Positions 41,631 through 50,149 of a DNA stretch of 64,000 nt are shown here, one piece after another. Origin of the DNA: CAYYKK01 sp964467935 (GTDB lineage: Bacteria; Myxococcota_A; Polyangia; Polyangiales; Polyangiaceae); NCBI GenBank assembly GCA_964467935.1, contig CAYYKK010000003.1:1-64000 (forward strand), written 5' to 3'. Within the stretch, counting starts at the first letter, position 1. Each line of letters starts with the position of its first letter. Position numbers and translations under genes: made by a program. A model generated the notes under the pieces. The model saw only the letters and a list, made by a program, of their open reading frames with translations, was not told the origin of the DNA and did no database searches.

Positions 41631-42599
41631 TCACGCCTCCGCGGGCGTGTGATCGGGGAAGACCTCGCGGACGAGGGCGCGCACCGCCGCCTCGACCGCC
41701 GCGTCGCTCGAGAGCCGCACGCGAAACCCGAGGGCCGCGAGCTTGTCGGGCCGCATGCGCGAGCGCGGGATGTCGCCCGGCCAACCTCGGCTCCCGCCCG
41801 TCGTGCGGATCTTGGCGGCGGGGTAGGGCGAGAGCCGAACGCAGAGCTCGGCGATCGTGAGCACGCTCGTCGCGTCGGCGGGGGCGAGGTTGTAGATCCC
41901 GAGCCGCTCCCCGGCGTGGTCGACGCCGTAGAGGAGTCCGGCGACGCAGTCCGACACGTGGAGGTAGGGCTTCGACTGGCGACCGTCGCCCAGGACCTCG
42001 AGCTCGTGCTTCGACGCGTCGAGCTTCTTCAAGAAATCGAGCGCCGCGCCGTGCGTGCCGCGCGGGCCGACGACGTTTCCGAACCGGAAGATCGTGGCGT
42101 GGAGGTCGAAGCACTCGACGAAGGCGGAGATCATCGCCTCGCCCGCCATCTTGCTCGCGCCGTAGAGGGAGATCGGCAGATGACCGAGATCGCCCTCCGC
42201 GCACGCGCCCTCCGCCTCGCCGTACACCGTGCCCGACGACGAGAAGACGAGCCGCTTCGTCCCCGTGCGGCGCATCGCCTCGAGCGCGTTGTAGGTCGCG
42301 ATCGTGCCCTGCTCGAGGTCGAGCCGCGTCCGCTCGAGCCCCCAGCGCGCCTCGGGGTTCGCCGCGAGGTGGAAGACGACGTCGTGCCCGCGCATCGCCG
42401 CCGTGAGCGCCTCGAGGTCGAGCGCGTCTCCTTCGACGAGCGTCGCGCGACCCGACGCGAGCGGCGCCTCCACGAACGCCCGCTTGCCCACCGACAGGTC
42501 GTCGAAGATGGTCACCGGGCCGCGGCGCACGAGCGCGTCGACCAGGTGGCTCCCGATGAAACCGGCGCCGCCGATCACGAACGCCTTCCCTCCGCTCAT
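41631..42599 (-). CDS. NAD-dependent nucleotide-sugar epimerase/dehydratase (SDR)
   Basis: Extended SDR of 322 residues: Rossmann motif VIGGAGFIGSHLVD, DDLSVG, the Ser in FSSSGTVYGE and catalytic YGASK (Tyr, Lys). These enzymes epimerise or dehydrate nucleotide sugars. In this cluster it may act on GDP-heptose or on a second sugar of the same glycan. The start codon overlaps the methyltransferase stop (ATGA). Confidence 0.9.
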   Translation of the reverse strand: MSGGKAFVIGGAGFIGSHLVDALVRRGPVTIFDDLSVGKRAFVEAPLASGRATLVEGDALDLEALTAAMRGHDVVFHLAANPEARWGLERTRLDLEQGTIATYNALEAMRRTGTKRLVFSSSGTVYGEAEGACAEGDLGHLPISLYGASKMAGEAMISAFVECFDLHATIFRFGNVVGPRGTHGAALDFLKKLDASKHELEVLGDGRQSKPYLHVSDCVAGLLYGVDHAGERLGIYNLAPADATSVLTIAELCVRLSPYPAAKIRTTGGSRGWPGDIPRSRMRPDKLAALGFRVRLSSDAAVEAAVRALVREVFPDHTPAEA

Positions 42600-43231
42600 T
42601 CTCGCGCCTCTCGCCGTTCCGCGCGCACGACGCGCGCCGCGAACTGTAGCTCGCTGCGCGTCACGAGGCGCAGGGGAAAGGCGTGCACGTGGAGCGGCCA
42701 GATCTCGGCCTCGACACGGCCTCCCGCGCTCACGACGGCGCTCTGCCAGGACCCCCGCGTGAAGTAGCGTCCCCGCACGAGGATGCCCTGCGAGGCGTTG
42801 CCGACGACGTCGAGCGCCCACAGCATCGCGCTCGATATCGGCCCGAATTGTAGGTGATCTTTGACGAGCACGGCGCGACGCGCGACGCGCAACGACTCGC
42901 GGAGGAGCGCCGTCGGATCGTCCGCGTGAGGGAGGACGTCGGCGAGGACGCACACCTCGAAGGCGCCGTCTGGGAAGGGCAACGACCGTCCGTCGTAGGG
43001 CACGACCGGCACCGCGCTCGCCGGCTGGACGTGGACGTCGACGCCGGAGACGTCGGCGCCGAGGGCGTCGGCGAGCGCGCGCCCGACGCGACCGTCGCCC
43101 GCGCCGACGTCGAGGATGCTCTCGGCCGGGCCCGAGAGATCGGCGAGCGCCGAAGCGATCCTGCGGACCCGCGGCAGCCGCACGCCGACGTGGTGGAGGT
43201 CCAAGACCGTGCGCGTCGCGCCGCGGGGCAT
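42596..43231 (-). CDS. Class I SAM-dependent methyltransferase
   Basis: A 211-residue methyltransferase: SILDVGAGDGRVG (SAM loop), GVDVHVQP (acidic end of strand 2) and VLADVLPHADDP. The C-terminal region contains Trp and His (EIWPLHVHAFP), typical of substrate pockets in sugar or small-molecule methyltransferases. ATG 43231 lies 1 nt after the stop of the large membrane protein gene. Acceptor unknown; by context a glycan or lipid-linked sugar. Confidence 0.85.
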   Translation of the reverse strand: MPRGATRTVLDLHHVGVRLPRVRRIASALADLSGPAESILDVGAGDGRVGRALADALGADVSGVDVHVQPASAVPVVPYDGRSLPFPDGAFEVCVLADVLPHADDPTALLRESLRVARRAVLVKDHLQFGPISSAMLWALDVVGNASQGILVRGRYFTRGSWQSAVVSAGGRVEAEIWPLHVHAFPLRLVTRSELQFAARVVRAERREARE

Positions 43232-43232
43232 G

Positions 43233-45542
43233 TCAGCTCGGCCCCGCGACCTCGGCGGGCCCGAGGAGCCCGAGCTCGCGGCCGCCGTGCGATATCGCCG
43301 CGAGCGCGTGCTGCACGAAGTCGATGCGGATGACGGGCGAGCCCACGTTCTCACTGAACCCGCCCGGCACGTGGAGGCTCCGGGTGCAGGTCACGCAGTT
43401 GTCCTCCCGCCACTGATTCCTCAGCATGTAGCGCAGCGACAGCGAGAGCAGCGCCTCGTCCTTCGTGGTGGTCTCGTGTCGCGCGCGCTTGACCGCGATC
43501 ATCGCCGCCAGCGCCTCCGCGAAGCCTGCGGTCGCCGCGTGGTGCGGAGGCAGGACGTCGCCGAAGCCGTACGCGCCGACGAACTCGTCGTCGACCCCGC
43601 TCGAACCGTCCATCACGAGGCGCGACTTCATCGTCATGTAGTCGATGCACCACCGCTCGTAGGCGTCGCGTCGGTGGCCCGTCGCGATCGCGGCGCGCGC
43701 GGCGAGACAGTGCCAGTTCTCCTCGAGGAAGAAGAAGTCGTGGATCGGCGTCTGCCAGTAGGGGCCGGCGAAGTACGCCGTCGCGCGATCGATCGCCGCC
43801 GAGAGCCCGTCCGGCTTCGCGAGATCCTTCGCGCCCTCCCAGAGGACGAGGGCCATCACCGCCTGGCCCGCCGCGTAGAGCTGATCCTGCCCCGCGACCG
43901 GCGCTCCCTGCACCGGGTCCCACGCGGGGAAGAACCCTCCGTCGGGGCGCTGCGACGCGAGCAGGCCGCGACCGAGCCGCTCGATGAGGGGGTCGAAGCC
44001 GTGTCCCACCCGATCGCGACACGAGAGGAACGCCACCATCGAGAGCGCCGTCGAGCCGAGCGGGGCAGGGAAGCGCGCACCCGGCGGGAACACGATCCCC
44101 GCGGCGTCCTTGTTGCGCTGCTCGAACGAGGCGAGGAGCGAGAGCGACCTCTGCGCCACGCGCGTGCTCCGCCCGTCGAGCCCGCCTGCGTCGCAGATCG
44201 CGAGCGTCGTGCCGGCCTGGCGCGGGACGTTGAAGCCCGCGTTCGAGATCTCGCCCGTGAACGGGTTCACGAGGTAGTGGAAGCGCCCGTCCGGCTCTTG
44301 CGCGCCGTCGGCGAAGCCGATCGCCGAGCGCGCTGCGCGCACGAACGACGCGCGATCGAGCGGCGGCTGGGTGCCGAGGAGCCGGTCGGCGCGGCGAAGC
44401 TCGCCCCGCGGCGACCGAACGAAGCGGAGCGTCTCGAGGCGCTCGATGCCCGCGAAACCAGCGTGCGGATCGTCGAGGACGTCCATGCCCGACGACGCGA
44501 GCGGCGGAGCGCCGAGCGCTTGTCGGAGCACCGGCGCGGAGAGACCCACCTTGAGCTGGAGCGCAGCGAACCCCGTGAGGCGCGTGAACTGATCGGTTCC
44601 GACGAGCTGCGTGGGCGTGAGGCAGGCGCCTTCGAGGCACGCGCCGTCCGCGCCGGGCCGGAGGAGCACCGCGCCGAGCAGGGCGCCCGCGTCCGGCAGC
44701 GGCTGCACGCCCGTGGCGACGTCGATGGTCACCGCGCCGCCGCCCCACGCGGCCCGCAGCCGCTCCGCGAGCGAGGCCGTCGCCTCGTCGAGCGACGCGC
44801 CTTGGACACACACCGAAACGGGAGCACGATTCCGTAGCAAATAAGTTGCAAAAATAGTCGTATTGCTGGATGCGAGCGGCCCCGCGCAGCGCGCGGGCGT
44901 GGGGGAGAAGACCGCGGCGTCGACGTCGGGCAGCACGGGGAGCGAGGCGAGGCCGCGTGAGAGCGTCGCCTCGACGTCCGAGCTCGGCGCAGCGGTCGCC
45001 GCAGCGAGCCGCACGGCCTCCGACGAGGCCGCGTGCGAAGCGACGCCGAACCCCGCGCCCGTCAACGCGAACGCGACGACGAGCGGACCTCCATCGCGGG
45101 GCGCGCGCGCGAACAGGGACCCGAAGAGGCCACCCGTCCTCGACAGGCCCCAGCACGCGATGGGCAGCGTGAAAAGAGCCACGACGCACCAGGCGGCGGC
45201 CGCCGCGGCCGCCAGCGGGACGCCGACCCCCGCGTAGAGCCGCGCCACGTAGAGCCCGCTCGAGAGCGCCGCGTACGTGACCCACCCGAGGAACGCGAGC
45301 GACGCGAACGACGCCGCCCGCCACGCCGTCGCGAGCCGAGCGTGCCCCGCGAGCGCGAGCACGACGACCGTGACGTGGCAGATCGAGCTCAGCCCGGCGA
45401 GCACGGCGAACACCGAGAACGACGGCCACGGCAGGAACCGCGCCGCCGCGCCCGTGATGACCGCGTGGACGAGCGCGACCGAGGCGAGCGACGCGCGAGG
45501 CATGGGCGAAGGCGCAGGCATGCGGACACCACCGTGTCTCAC
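43233..45542 (-). CDS. Membrane protein with extracytoplasmic alpha/alpha-toroid-like domain
   Basis: A 769-residue protein, first gene of the heptose run. Five or so hydrophobic helices fill residues 17-180; the remainder is predicted outside. From about residue 410 it shows recurrent helical-hairpin motifs with aromatic and Gly residues (EPDGRFHYLVNP, SQRPDGGFFPAWDP, LEENWHCLAARAAI), which resemble (alpha/alpha)6 or 7 barrels such as glycoside hydrolases, C5-epimerases or terpene cyclases. A CVTC motif lies near the end. I cannot assign an activity; processing of the surface glycan made by this operon is a guess. Starts at 45542 or 45519 are possible. Confidence 0.6.
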   Translation of the reverse strand: MRHGGVRMPAPSPMPRASLASVALVHAVITGAAARFLPWPSFSVFAVLAGLSSICHVTVVVLALAGHARLATAWRAASFASLAFLGWVTYAALSSGLYVARLYAGVGVPLAAAAAAAWCVVALFTLPIACWGLSRTGGLFGSLFARAPRDGGPLVVAFALTGAGFGVASHAASSEAVRLAAATAAPSSDVEATLSRGLASLPVLPDVDAAVFSPTPARCAGPLASSNTTIFATYLLRNRAPVSVCVQGASLDEATASLAERLRAAWGGGAVTIDVATGVQPLPDAGALLGAVLLRPGADGACLEGACLTPTQLVGTDQFTRLTGFAALQLKVGLSAPVLRQALGAPPLASSGMDVLDDPHAGFAGIERLETLRFVRSPRGELRRADRLLGTQPPLDRASFVRAARSAIGFADGAQEPDGRFHYLVNPFTGEISNAGFNVPRQAGTTLAICDAGGLDGRSTRVAQRSLSLLASFEQRNKDAAGIVFPPGARFPAPLGSTALSMVAFLSCRDRVGHGFDPLIERLGRGLLASQRPDGGFFPAWDPVQGAPVAGQDQLYAAGQAVMALVLWEGAKDLAKPDGLSAAIDRATAYFAGPYWQTPIHDFFFLEENWHCLAARAAIATGHRRDAYERWCIDYMTMKSRLVMDGSSGVDDEFVGAYGFGDVLPPHHAATAGFAEALAAMIAVKRARHETTTKDEALLSLSLRYMLRNQWREDNCVTCTRSLHVPGGFSENVGSPVIRIDFVQHALAAISHGGRELGLLGPAEVAGPS

Positions 45543-45604
45543 AGCTGCCTCGACCTGAAAAGGGGGAGAACCGGGCTCGTGGCGTTTGCTATCGTCCGCG
45601 CGTC
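45543..45604. promoter_or_regulatory. Short divergent promoter region between glycan operons
   Basis: Sixty-two nt separate the minus-strand heptose operon from the plus-strand membrane-glycosyltransferase operon, so promoters of both must lie here. TTTGCTATCGT ahead of GTG 45605 looks like an extended -10. Shared control of the two operons is an inference from this geometry. Confidence 0.4.
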
Positions 45605-47476
45605 GTGGCCGAACCCGAGCGCGAGCCCAGCCCGAAGAGCGCAGGCGAACCTGCGCCCGCGGCCTTTGCGCGCGCCCGGCTCGCGGCCCTCGGCGACGCG
45701 GCGCTGCGCGAGGTGCGCGAGGTGCGCGGCGTCGCCGAGCTCGTCTCGCTCGCGACCGTGCTCGCGCTGCCCATCATCGTCCTCTGGCCGTGGCTCCAGA
45801 ATCGGAGCACCTACGGCTTCCACGACTGGGACGTCCAGACGTCGCACCGCTACCTCGTGAAGAAGTCGTTGCTCGAGTTCGGCCAGTTCCCGGGCTGGAA
45901 CCCGTACGCGTGCGGCGGCTTTCCCGCGTGGGGCTACGTCGAGTCCGGGACCATCCTGGTCTCTCCGTGGCTGCCCTTCTACCTCTTCGGCGACATGCGC
46001 ACCGCGCTCCGGATCGAGGTGCTGGGGATGGCGCTCGTCGGCGCGATCGGCACGTACGTGCTCGCGGGGCTCTTCACCAAGAGCCCGGCCGCGCGCGCGC
46101 TGGTCGTCGCCGTGTTCGCGGTGAACGGACGGTTCGCGCTCCAAGCGGCGGCGGGCCACACGTGGCACCTCGCGTACGCGCTCTTGCCGTGGTGCTTCTA
46201 CTTCTACGAGCGCGCGCGCACCGCGCCCCTCCGCGCGGCGCGCATCGCGTGGCTCGCGTCGGGCTTCGCAGGCTTGGTCTACGCGGGCGGGATCTACCCG
46301 CTGCCGCACACCGTGCTCTCGCTCTCGGCGTGGGCCCTCGGGCTCGCGCTGCTCGAGCGATCGCTCCGCCCGCTCTGGGTGCTCGCCGCGGGCGGGATCT
46401 CCGGCGCGCTCCTCGCGGCGCCGAAGCTCCTGCCGTTGCTCTCGACGTTCCACAAAGCGCCGCGCGTGATCGCCTCCGACGAGTCGCTCGATCTCGGCAG
46501 CCTCGTCACGCTCCTCACCTCGCGCGATCAGGCCTTCTACTCGCGTCCGGCGGCCGTCTCGCCGTACGGCTGGCACGAGTGGGGCATGTACATCGGCGCG
46601 CCAGCGGCCCTCGGCATCGCCGTCGCGCTGCTCGTCGTCCCGGGCAAGCGCGAGGCGCTCCTCAAGATCCTCGCCGTGCTGCTCGTCCTGCTCGGTCTCG
46701 GCTCCTTCCACGCGTACGCGCCGTGGCCGTTCCTCCACGCGCACGTCCCTCCCTTCGGATCGCAGCACGTGCCCTCCCGCTTCCTCTACCCGGCGGTGCT
46801 CTTCGGCGGGCTCGTCCTCGCGAGCGGTCTCGGCCGCGTCCTCGAGCGCCGTCCGAAGACCGAGCTCGTCGCCGCGCTCCTCGTCGCGGCGCTCGGCGTC
46901 GACGTCGCGCTCGTCGCCGAGGAGCCGATGAAGGACGCGATGTGGATGGTCGCCCCCGATCGCATCCCGACCGATCGGCCCTTCTCCTTTTCGACCGATC
47001 CCCCGTGGCAATACAAGCGCCGCGACTGGGCGGGGCCGATGTACCTCGCGATGATCGGCAACACGGGCGTCATCCGCTGCTACGGCGCGCCGCCCTTCGA
47101 CGAGAAGGGCGCGCTCGCGAAGACCGATCCGCGCTACCGAGGTGAGGCGTTCGTGGACGGCGCTGGCAGCGCGAAGGTCGCGTCCTGGTCACCGAACCGC
47201 GTCGAGATCGCGGTCGCTGGGGCCGGCGACGGGGCGACCCTCGTCTACAACATGAACTTCGATCCGGGGTGGAGCGCGCGCATCGCCGCGCCGTCCGGGC
47301 AGCGCGACGCGGTCGTGGCGTCCGATCACGACAGGCTCGCCGTGCGCGTCCCCGAGGGGACGAGCGTCGTCACGCTGGCGTACACGCCGCCTCACCTCTA
47401 CCTCGGGCTCGCGCTCTGCGCGGTGACGGCGCTCGGCCTCGGCGCCCTCGTCGCGCGAGAGAGGCGACGCACGTGA
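45605..47476 (+). CDS. Polytopic GT-C-like membrane glycosyltransferase (YfhO-like)
   Basis: A 623-residue protein with about a dozen hydrophobic helices and an acidic motif in the first external loop (FHDWDVQTSH), as in GT-C glycosyltransferases that use polyprenyl-phosphate sugars. The C-terminal ~170 residues before the last helix form a beta-rich external domain (FDPGWSARIAA), as in YfhO-type proteins. GTG start. Its stop overlaps the next gene (GTGA), so it is part of a three-gene coupled operon. Confidence 0.75.
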   Translation: MAEPEREPSPKSAGEPAPAAFARARLAALGDAALREVREVRGVAELVSLATVLALPIIVLWPWLQNRSTYGFHDWDVQTSHRYLVKKSLLEFGQFPGWNPYACGGFPAWGYVESGTILVSPWLPFYLFGDMRTALRIEVLGMALVGAIGTYVLAGLFTKSPAARALVVAVFAVNGRFALQAAAGHTWHLAYALLPWCFYFYERARTAPLRAARIAWLASGFAGLVYAGGIYPLPHTVLSLSAWALGLALLERSLRPLWVLAAGGISGALLAAPKLLPLLSTFHKAPRVIASDESLDLGSLVTLLTSRDQAFYSRPAAVSPYGWHEWGMYIGAPAALGIAVALLVVPGKREALLKILAVLLVLLGLGSFHAYAPWPFLHAHVPPFGSQHVPSRFLYPAVLFGGLVLASGLGRVLERRPKTELVAALLVAALGVDVALVAEEPMKDAMWMVAPDRIPTDRPFSFSTDPPWQYKRRDWAGPMYLAMIGNTGVIRCYGAPPFDEKGALAKTDPRYRGEAFVDGAGSAKVASWSPNRVEIAVAGAGDGATLVYNMNFDPGWSARIAAPSGQRDAVVASDHDRLAVRVPEGTSVVTLAYTPPHLYLGLALCAVTALGLGALVARERRRT

Positions 47477-48390
47477 CGCGCGCTCGCCTCGCGTGGGCCA
47501 TCCTTCCGCTCGTGGGCCTCGTCGAGCTCGGCGGCCAGGTGTGGGCCTCGCACCGAGCGCCCGCGATGGACACGTACGGCGCTCTCGCGGCGCCGGTTCG
47601 AGAGCTGGAGCGGGAAGGGGACGTCGTCGTCGTCGCGCCGCGCTGGATCGAGCCGCTCGTTCGTCGCGCGCTCGGCGCGGAGCTCATGCCCATGGCCGAC
47701 GTCGCGCGGAGCGACGTGAGCCACTACCGCCGAGCGATCGAGATATCGATCCTCGGCGAGCGCTCGGCCGAGGTCGCCGACTTCACCGAGCGCGGGTCGC
47801 GCGACGTCGGACGCTTTCACCTCCGCGTGCTCGAGAACCCGTCGTTCGAGCACGTCGTCTACGACTTCGTCGACCACGTCCGCCCGAAGGACGCGCGCGT
47901 CTTCGGGACGGACCCCGCGATCGAGTGCAGCTTCTCGGCGAAGGCGCACGCGCTCGCCGGCGGCCTCGGCGGCCACCCGACGTTCCCCGACGCGCGCTTC
48001 CTCTGCCCCGGCGGCGAGTTCTTCAACGTCGGCGTCACGGTCATCGCAGACGAGAAGTTCTTGCCACGCAGATGCATCTGGTCGCACCCCTTTCAGCGCG
48101 GCCAGATCGTCACCCGCTTCTCCGGCGTGCCGCTCGGCGACCGCATCGTCGGCCACTCCGGGATGTACTGGATCATCGAGAGGAACCTCGCGGGCGCGCC
48201 CATCGACCTCGAGGTCGCCGTCGACGGCGACGTGATCGGCCGGGTCACGCACCGCGACGGCGACGGCTGGTCGCGCTTCGAGCTCCCGCTCGGCGCCCAC
48301 GCGCGCGCCGCGGCGGCCGAGGTGGAGTTCAGGGTGAGCTCGCCGGACTACCGCGATCGACACTTCTGCTTTCAGGCGGACACGCGATGA
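47473..48390 (+). CDS. Membrane-anchored exported protein of the glycosyltransferase operon
   Basis: A 305-residue protein with one N-terminal helix (LAWAILPLVGLVELGGQVWA) and an external domain. It contains pairs of cysteines (IECSFSAK, RFLCPGG, RRCIW, HFCF) that could form disulfides, and a C-terminal beta-sandwich-like part (FFNVGVTVIAD ... VEFRVSSPDYRDRHF). No family recognised. Overlaps at both ends (GTGA upstream, ATGA downstream) tie it to two GT-C-type proteins, suggesting an accessory or luminal partner. Confidence 0.65.
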   Translation: MTRARLAWAILPLVGLVELGGQVWASHRAPAMDTYGALAAPVRELEREGDVVVVAPRWIEPLVRRALGAELMPMADVARSDVSHYRRAIEISILGERSAEVADFTERGSRDVGRFHLRVLENPSFEHVVYDFVDHVRPKDARVFGTDPAIECSFSAKAHALAGGLGGHPTFPDARFLCPGGEFFNVGVTVIADEKFLPRRCIWSHPFQRGQIVTRFSGVPLGDRIVGHSGMYWIIERNLAGAPIDLEVAVDGDVIGRVTHRDGDGWSRFELPLGAHARAAAAEVEFRVSSPDYRDRHFCFQADTR

Positions 48391-50090
48391 CGGACACGGC
48401 CGGCCAGAAGCGCGCGCGCGCCGATCGGCTCGTCGCCCTCGCGCTGGGCGGAGGGTACACGGCGCTCTTGACCGCGACCGCGTCGCGCATCGGCTACGCG
48501 CGCGACGAGGGCTTCTATTTCCAGGCCGCGCGGACTTACCAGCGCTGGTTCACGCTCCTCGCCGAGAACCGCGCCGAGGCGCTCCGCCCTCCGATCGTCG
48601 ACGCCTACTGGTCGATGAACCACGAGCACCCCTCGCTCCTCAAGTCGCTCTTCGCCCTGTCGAACCTCTACCTATCCGAGCGACACAAGGTGTTCGAGCT
48701 CCCCGGCACGAGCTTCCGCTTCCCGGCGATGGCGCTCTCCGGCCTCCTCGTCGCCGTCGTGTTCCTCTTCACGGCGCGCCGCTTCGGCCGGGCGGCGGGC
48801 CTCGTCTCCGCGCTCGGGCTCGGCCTGATGCCGGCCTTCTTCCACCACGCGCACCTCGCGTGCTTCGACGCGCCCATCGCCGCGATGTTCGCCTTCACCG
48901 CGTTCGCCTACGTGCGCACGCTCGAGACCCGGGGACCCGGATGGCCCATCGCGACGGGTCTGCTCTTCGGCCTCGCGCTCGACACGAAGCACAACGCCTG
49001 GTTCTTGCCCATCGCAGGCGGACTCCACTTCGTCGTGAGCGCGGTGGTCGCTCACCGCATGCGCGCGGGTCTCGTCGCCTCCGTGAAGAGGAGCTTCGCG
49101 GCGCTCCTGTCGATGGCGATCCTCGGGCCGCTCGTGCTCTACGCGTTGTGGCCGTGGATTTGGCACGACACGGTCGCGCGCCTCCAAGAGTATGTCTCGT
49201 TTCACCTGCATCACGAGTACTACAACATGGAGTTCTTGGGAGAGAACTACTGGAAGCCTCCCATGCCGCGCGGCTACGCGTGGCTCATGACGGTCGCGAC
49301 CGTGCCGACGGTGACTCTGCTCCTCGGCGTGACGGGGCTCGGCGGTCGCCTCCTCTCGGCCTTCGCGGCGCTCCGCGCGCGCGACGCGGCTGCGCTCGGC
49401 GCGGTGCGCGAAGACCTCTTCCTCGCGCTCTCGCTGTTCGCGTCCTACGCCGCGTGGCTCTCGACGGGCACGCCCATCTTCGGCGGTACGAAGCACTGGA
49501 TGCAGGCTTACCCGTTCCTCTGCTTCTTCGCCGCGCCGGCGTTCGTGTCCGCGGGCACCGCGGTGGCCGAGATCTGCCGCGCGAAGGTCCCGAGGCTCGC
49601 TGCGCTCGTGCCGTGGGCGGCGCCGCTCACGGCGCTCGCCGTGCTCGTCGCTCCCGCGGTGGAGACGCTCCAATCCTTGCCCTTCGGCCTCGCGTGGTAC
49701 GTGCCGCTCGTGGGTGGAAACCCCGGCGCCGCGACGCTCGGGCTGAACCGAAGCTTCTGGGGCTACACGACGGCCGACGTCGCGCCCTACCTCGATCGCG
49801 TCGCGAAGAAGGGGGCGCGCGTCTACGTGCATGACACCGCGTGGCAGTCGTGGGAGATGCTGATCGCCGACGGAACCATCCGCCGCGATCTGGTCGCGGT
49901 CGGCTCGGCGGATCAAGCCGACTACGTCCTCTACCACCACGAGATGCACATGCAGGGGCAGGAGTACCAGGCGTGGGTCGCCCTCGGCACGATCGCGCCC
50001 GTCGAGATCGAGGGGCCTGACGGCGTCCCGGTGATCTGGGTCTACGCGCGCACGGCGGCGTCGCCTGCGAAGACTCGCGCGGAGGAATGA
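48387..50090 (+). CDS. PMT/ArnT-type (GT39/83-like) membrane glycosyltransferase
   Basis: A 567-residue integral membrane protein. The first external loop carries the catalytic-type ARDEGFYFQAA motif (Asp-Glu), followed by NHEHPSLLKS and then ~10 helices, as in protein O-mannosyltransferases and ArnT-like enzymes. Such enzymes move a sugar from a polyprenyl-phosphate carrier to protein or lipid on the outside of the membrane. It is last in the operon, next to the divergent heptose cluster, so the sugar may be one made there; this link is inference. Confidence 0.85.
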   Translation: MTDTAGQKRARADRLVALALGGGYTALLTATASRIGYARDEGFYFQAARTYQRWFTLLAENRAEALRPPIVDAYWSMNHEHPSLLKSLFALSNLYLSERHKVFELPGTSFRFPAMALSGLLVAVVFLFTARRFGRAAGLVSALGLGLMPAFFHHAHLACFDAPIAAMFAFTAFAYVRTLETRGPGWPIATGLLFGLALDTKHNAWFLPIAGGLHFVVSAVVAHRMRAGLVASVKRSFAALLSMAILGPLVLYALWPWIWHDTVARLQEYVSFHLHHEYYNMEFLGENYWKPPMPRGYAWLMTVATVPTVTLLLGVTGLGGRLLSAFAALRARDAAALGAVREDLFLALSLFASYAAWLSTGTPIFGGTKHWMQAYPFLCFFAAPAFVSAGTAVAEICRAKVPRLAALVPWAAPLTALAVLVAPAVETLQSLPFGLAWYVPLVGGNPGAATLGLNRSFWGYTTADVAPYLDRVAKKGARVYVHDTAWQSWEMLIADGTIRRDLVAVGSADQADYVLYHHEMHMQGQEYQAWVALGTIAPVEIEGPDGVPVIWVYARTAASPAKTRAEE

Positions 50091-50149
50091 TCGCCCGGCG
50101 AAGGGGACGCGCGGAGGCGTGATCGCGCGGAGGAGGGGTTCGGGAGGGC

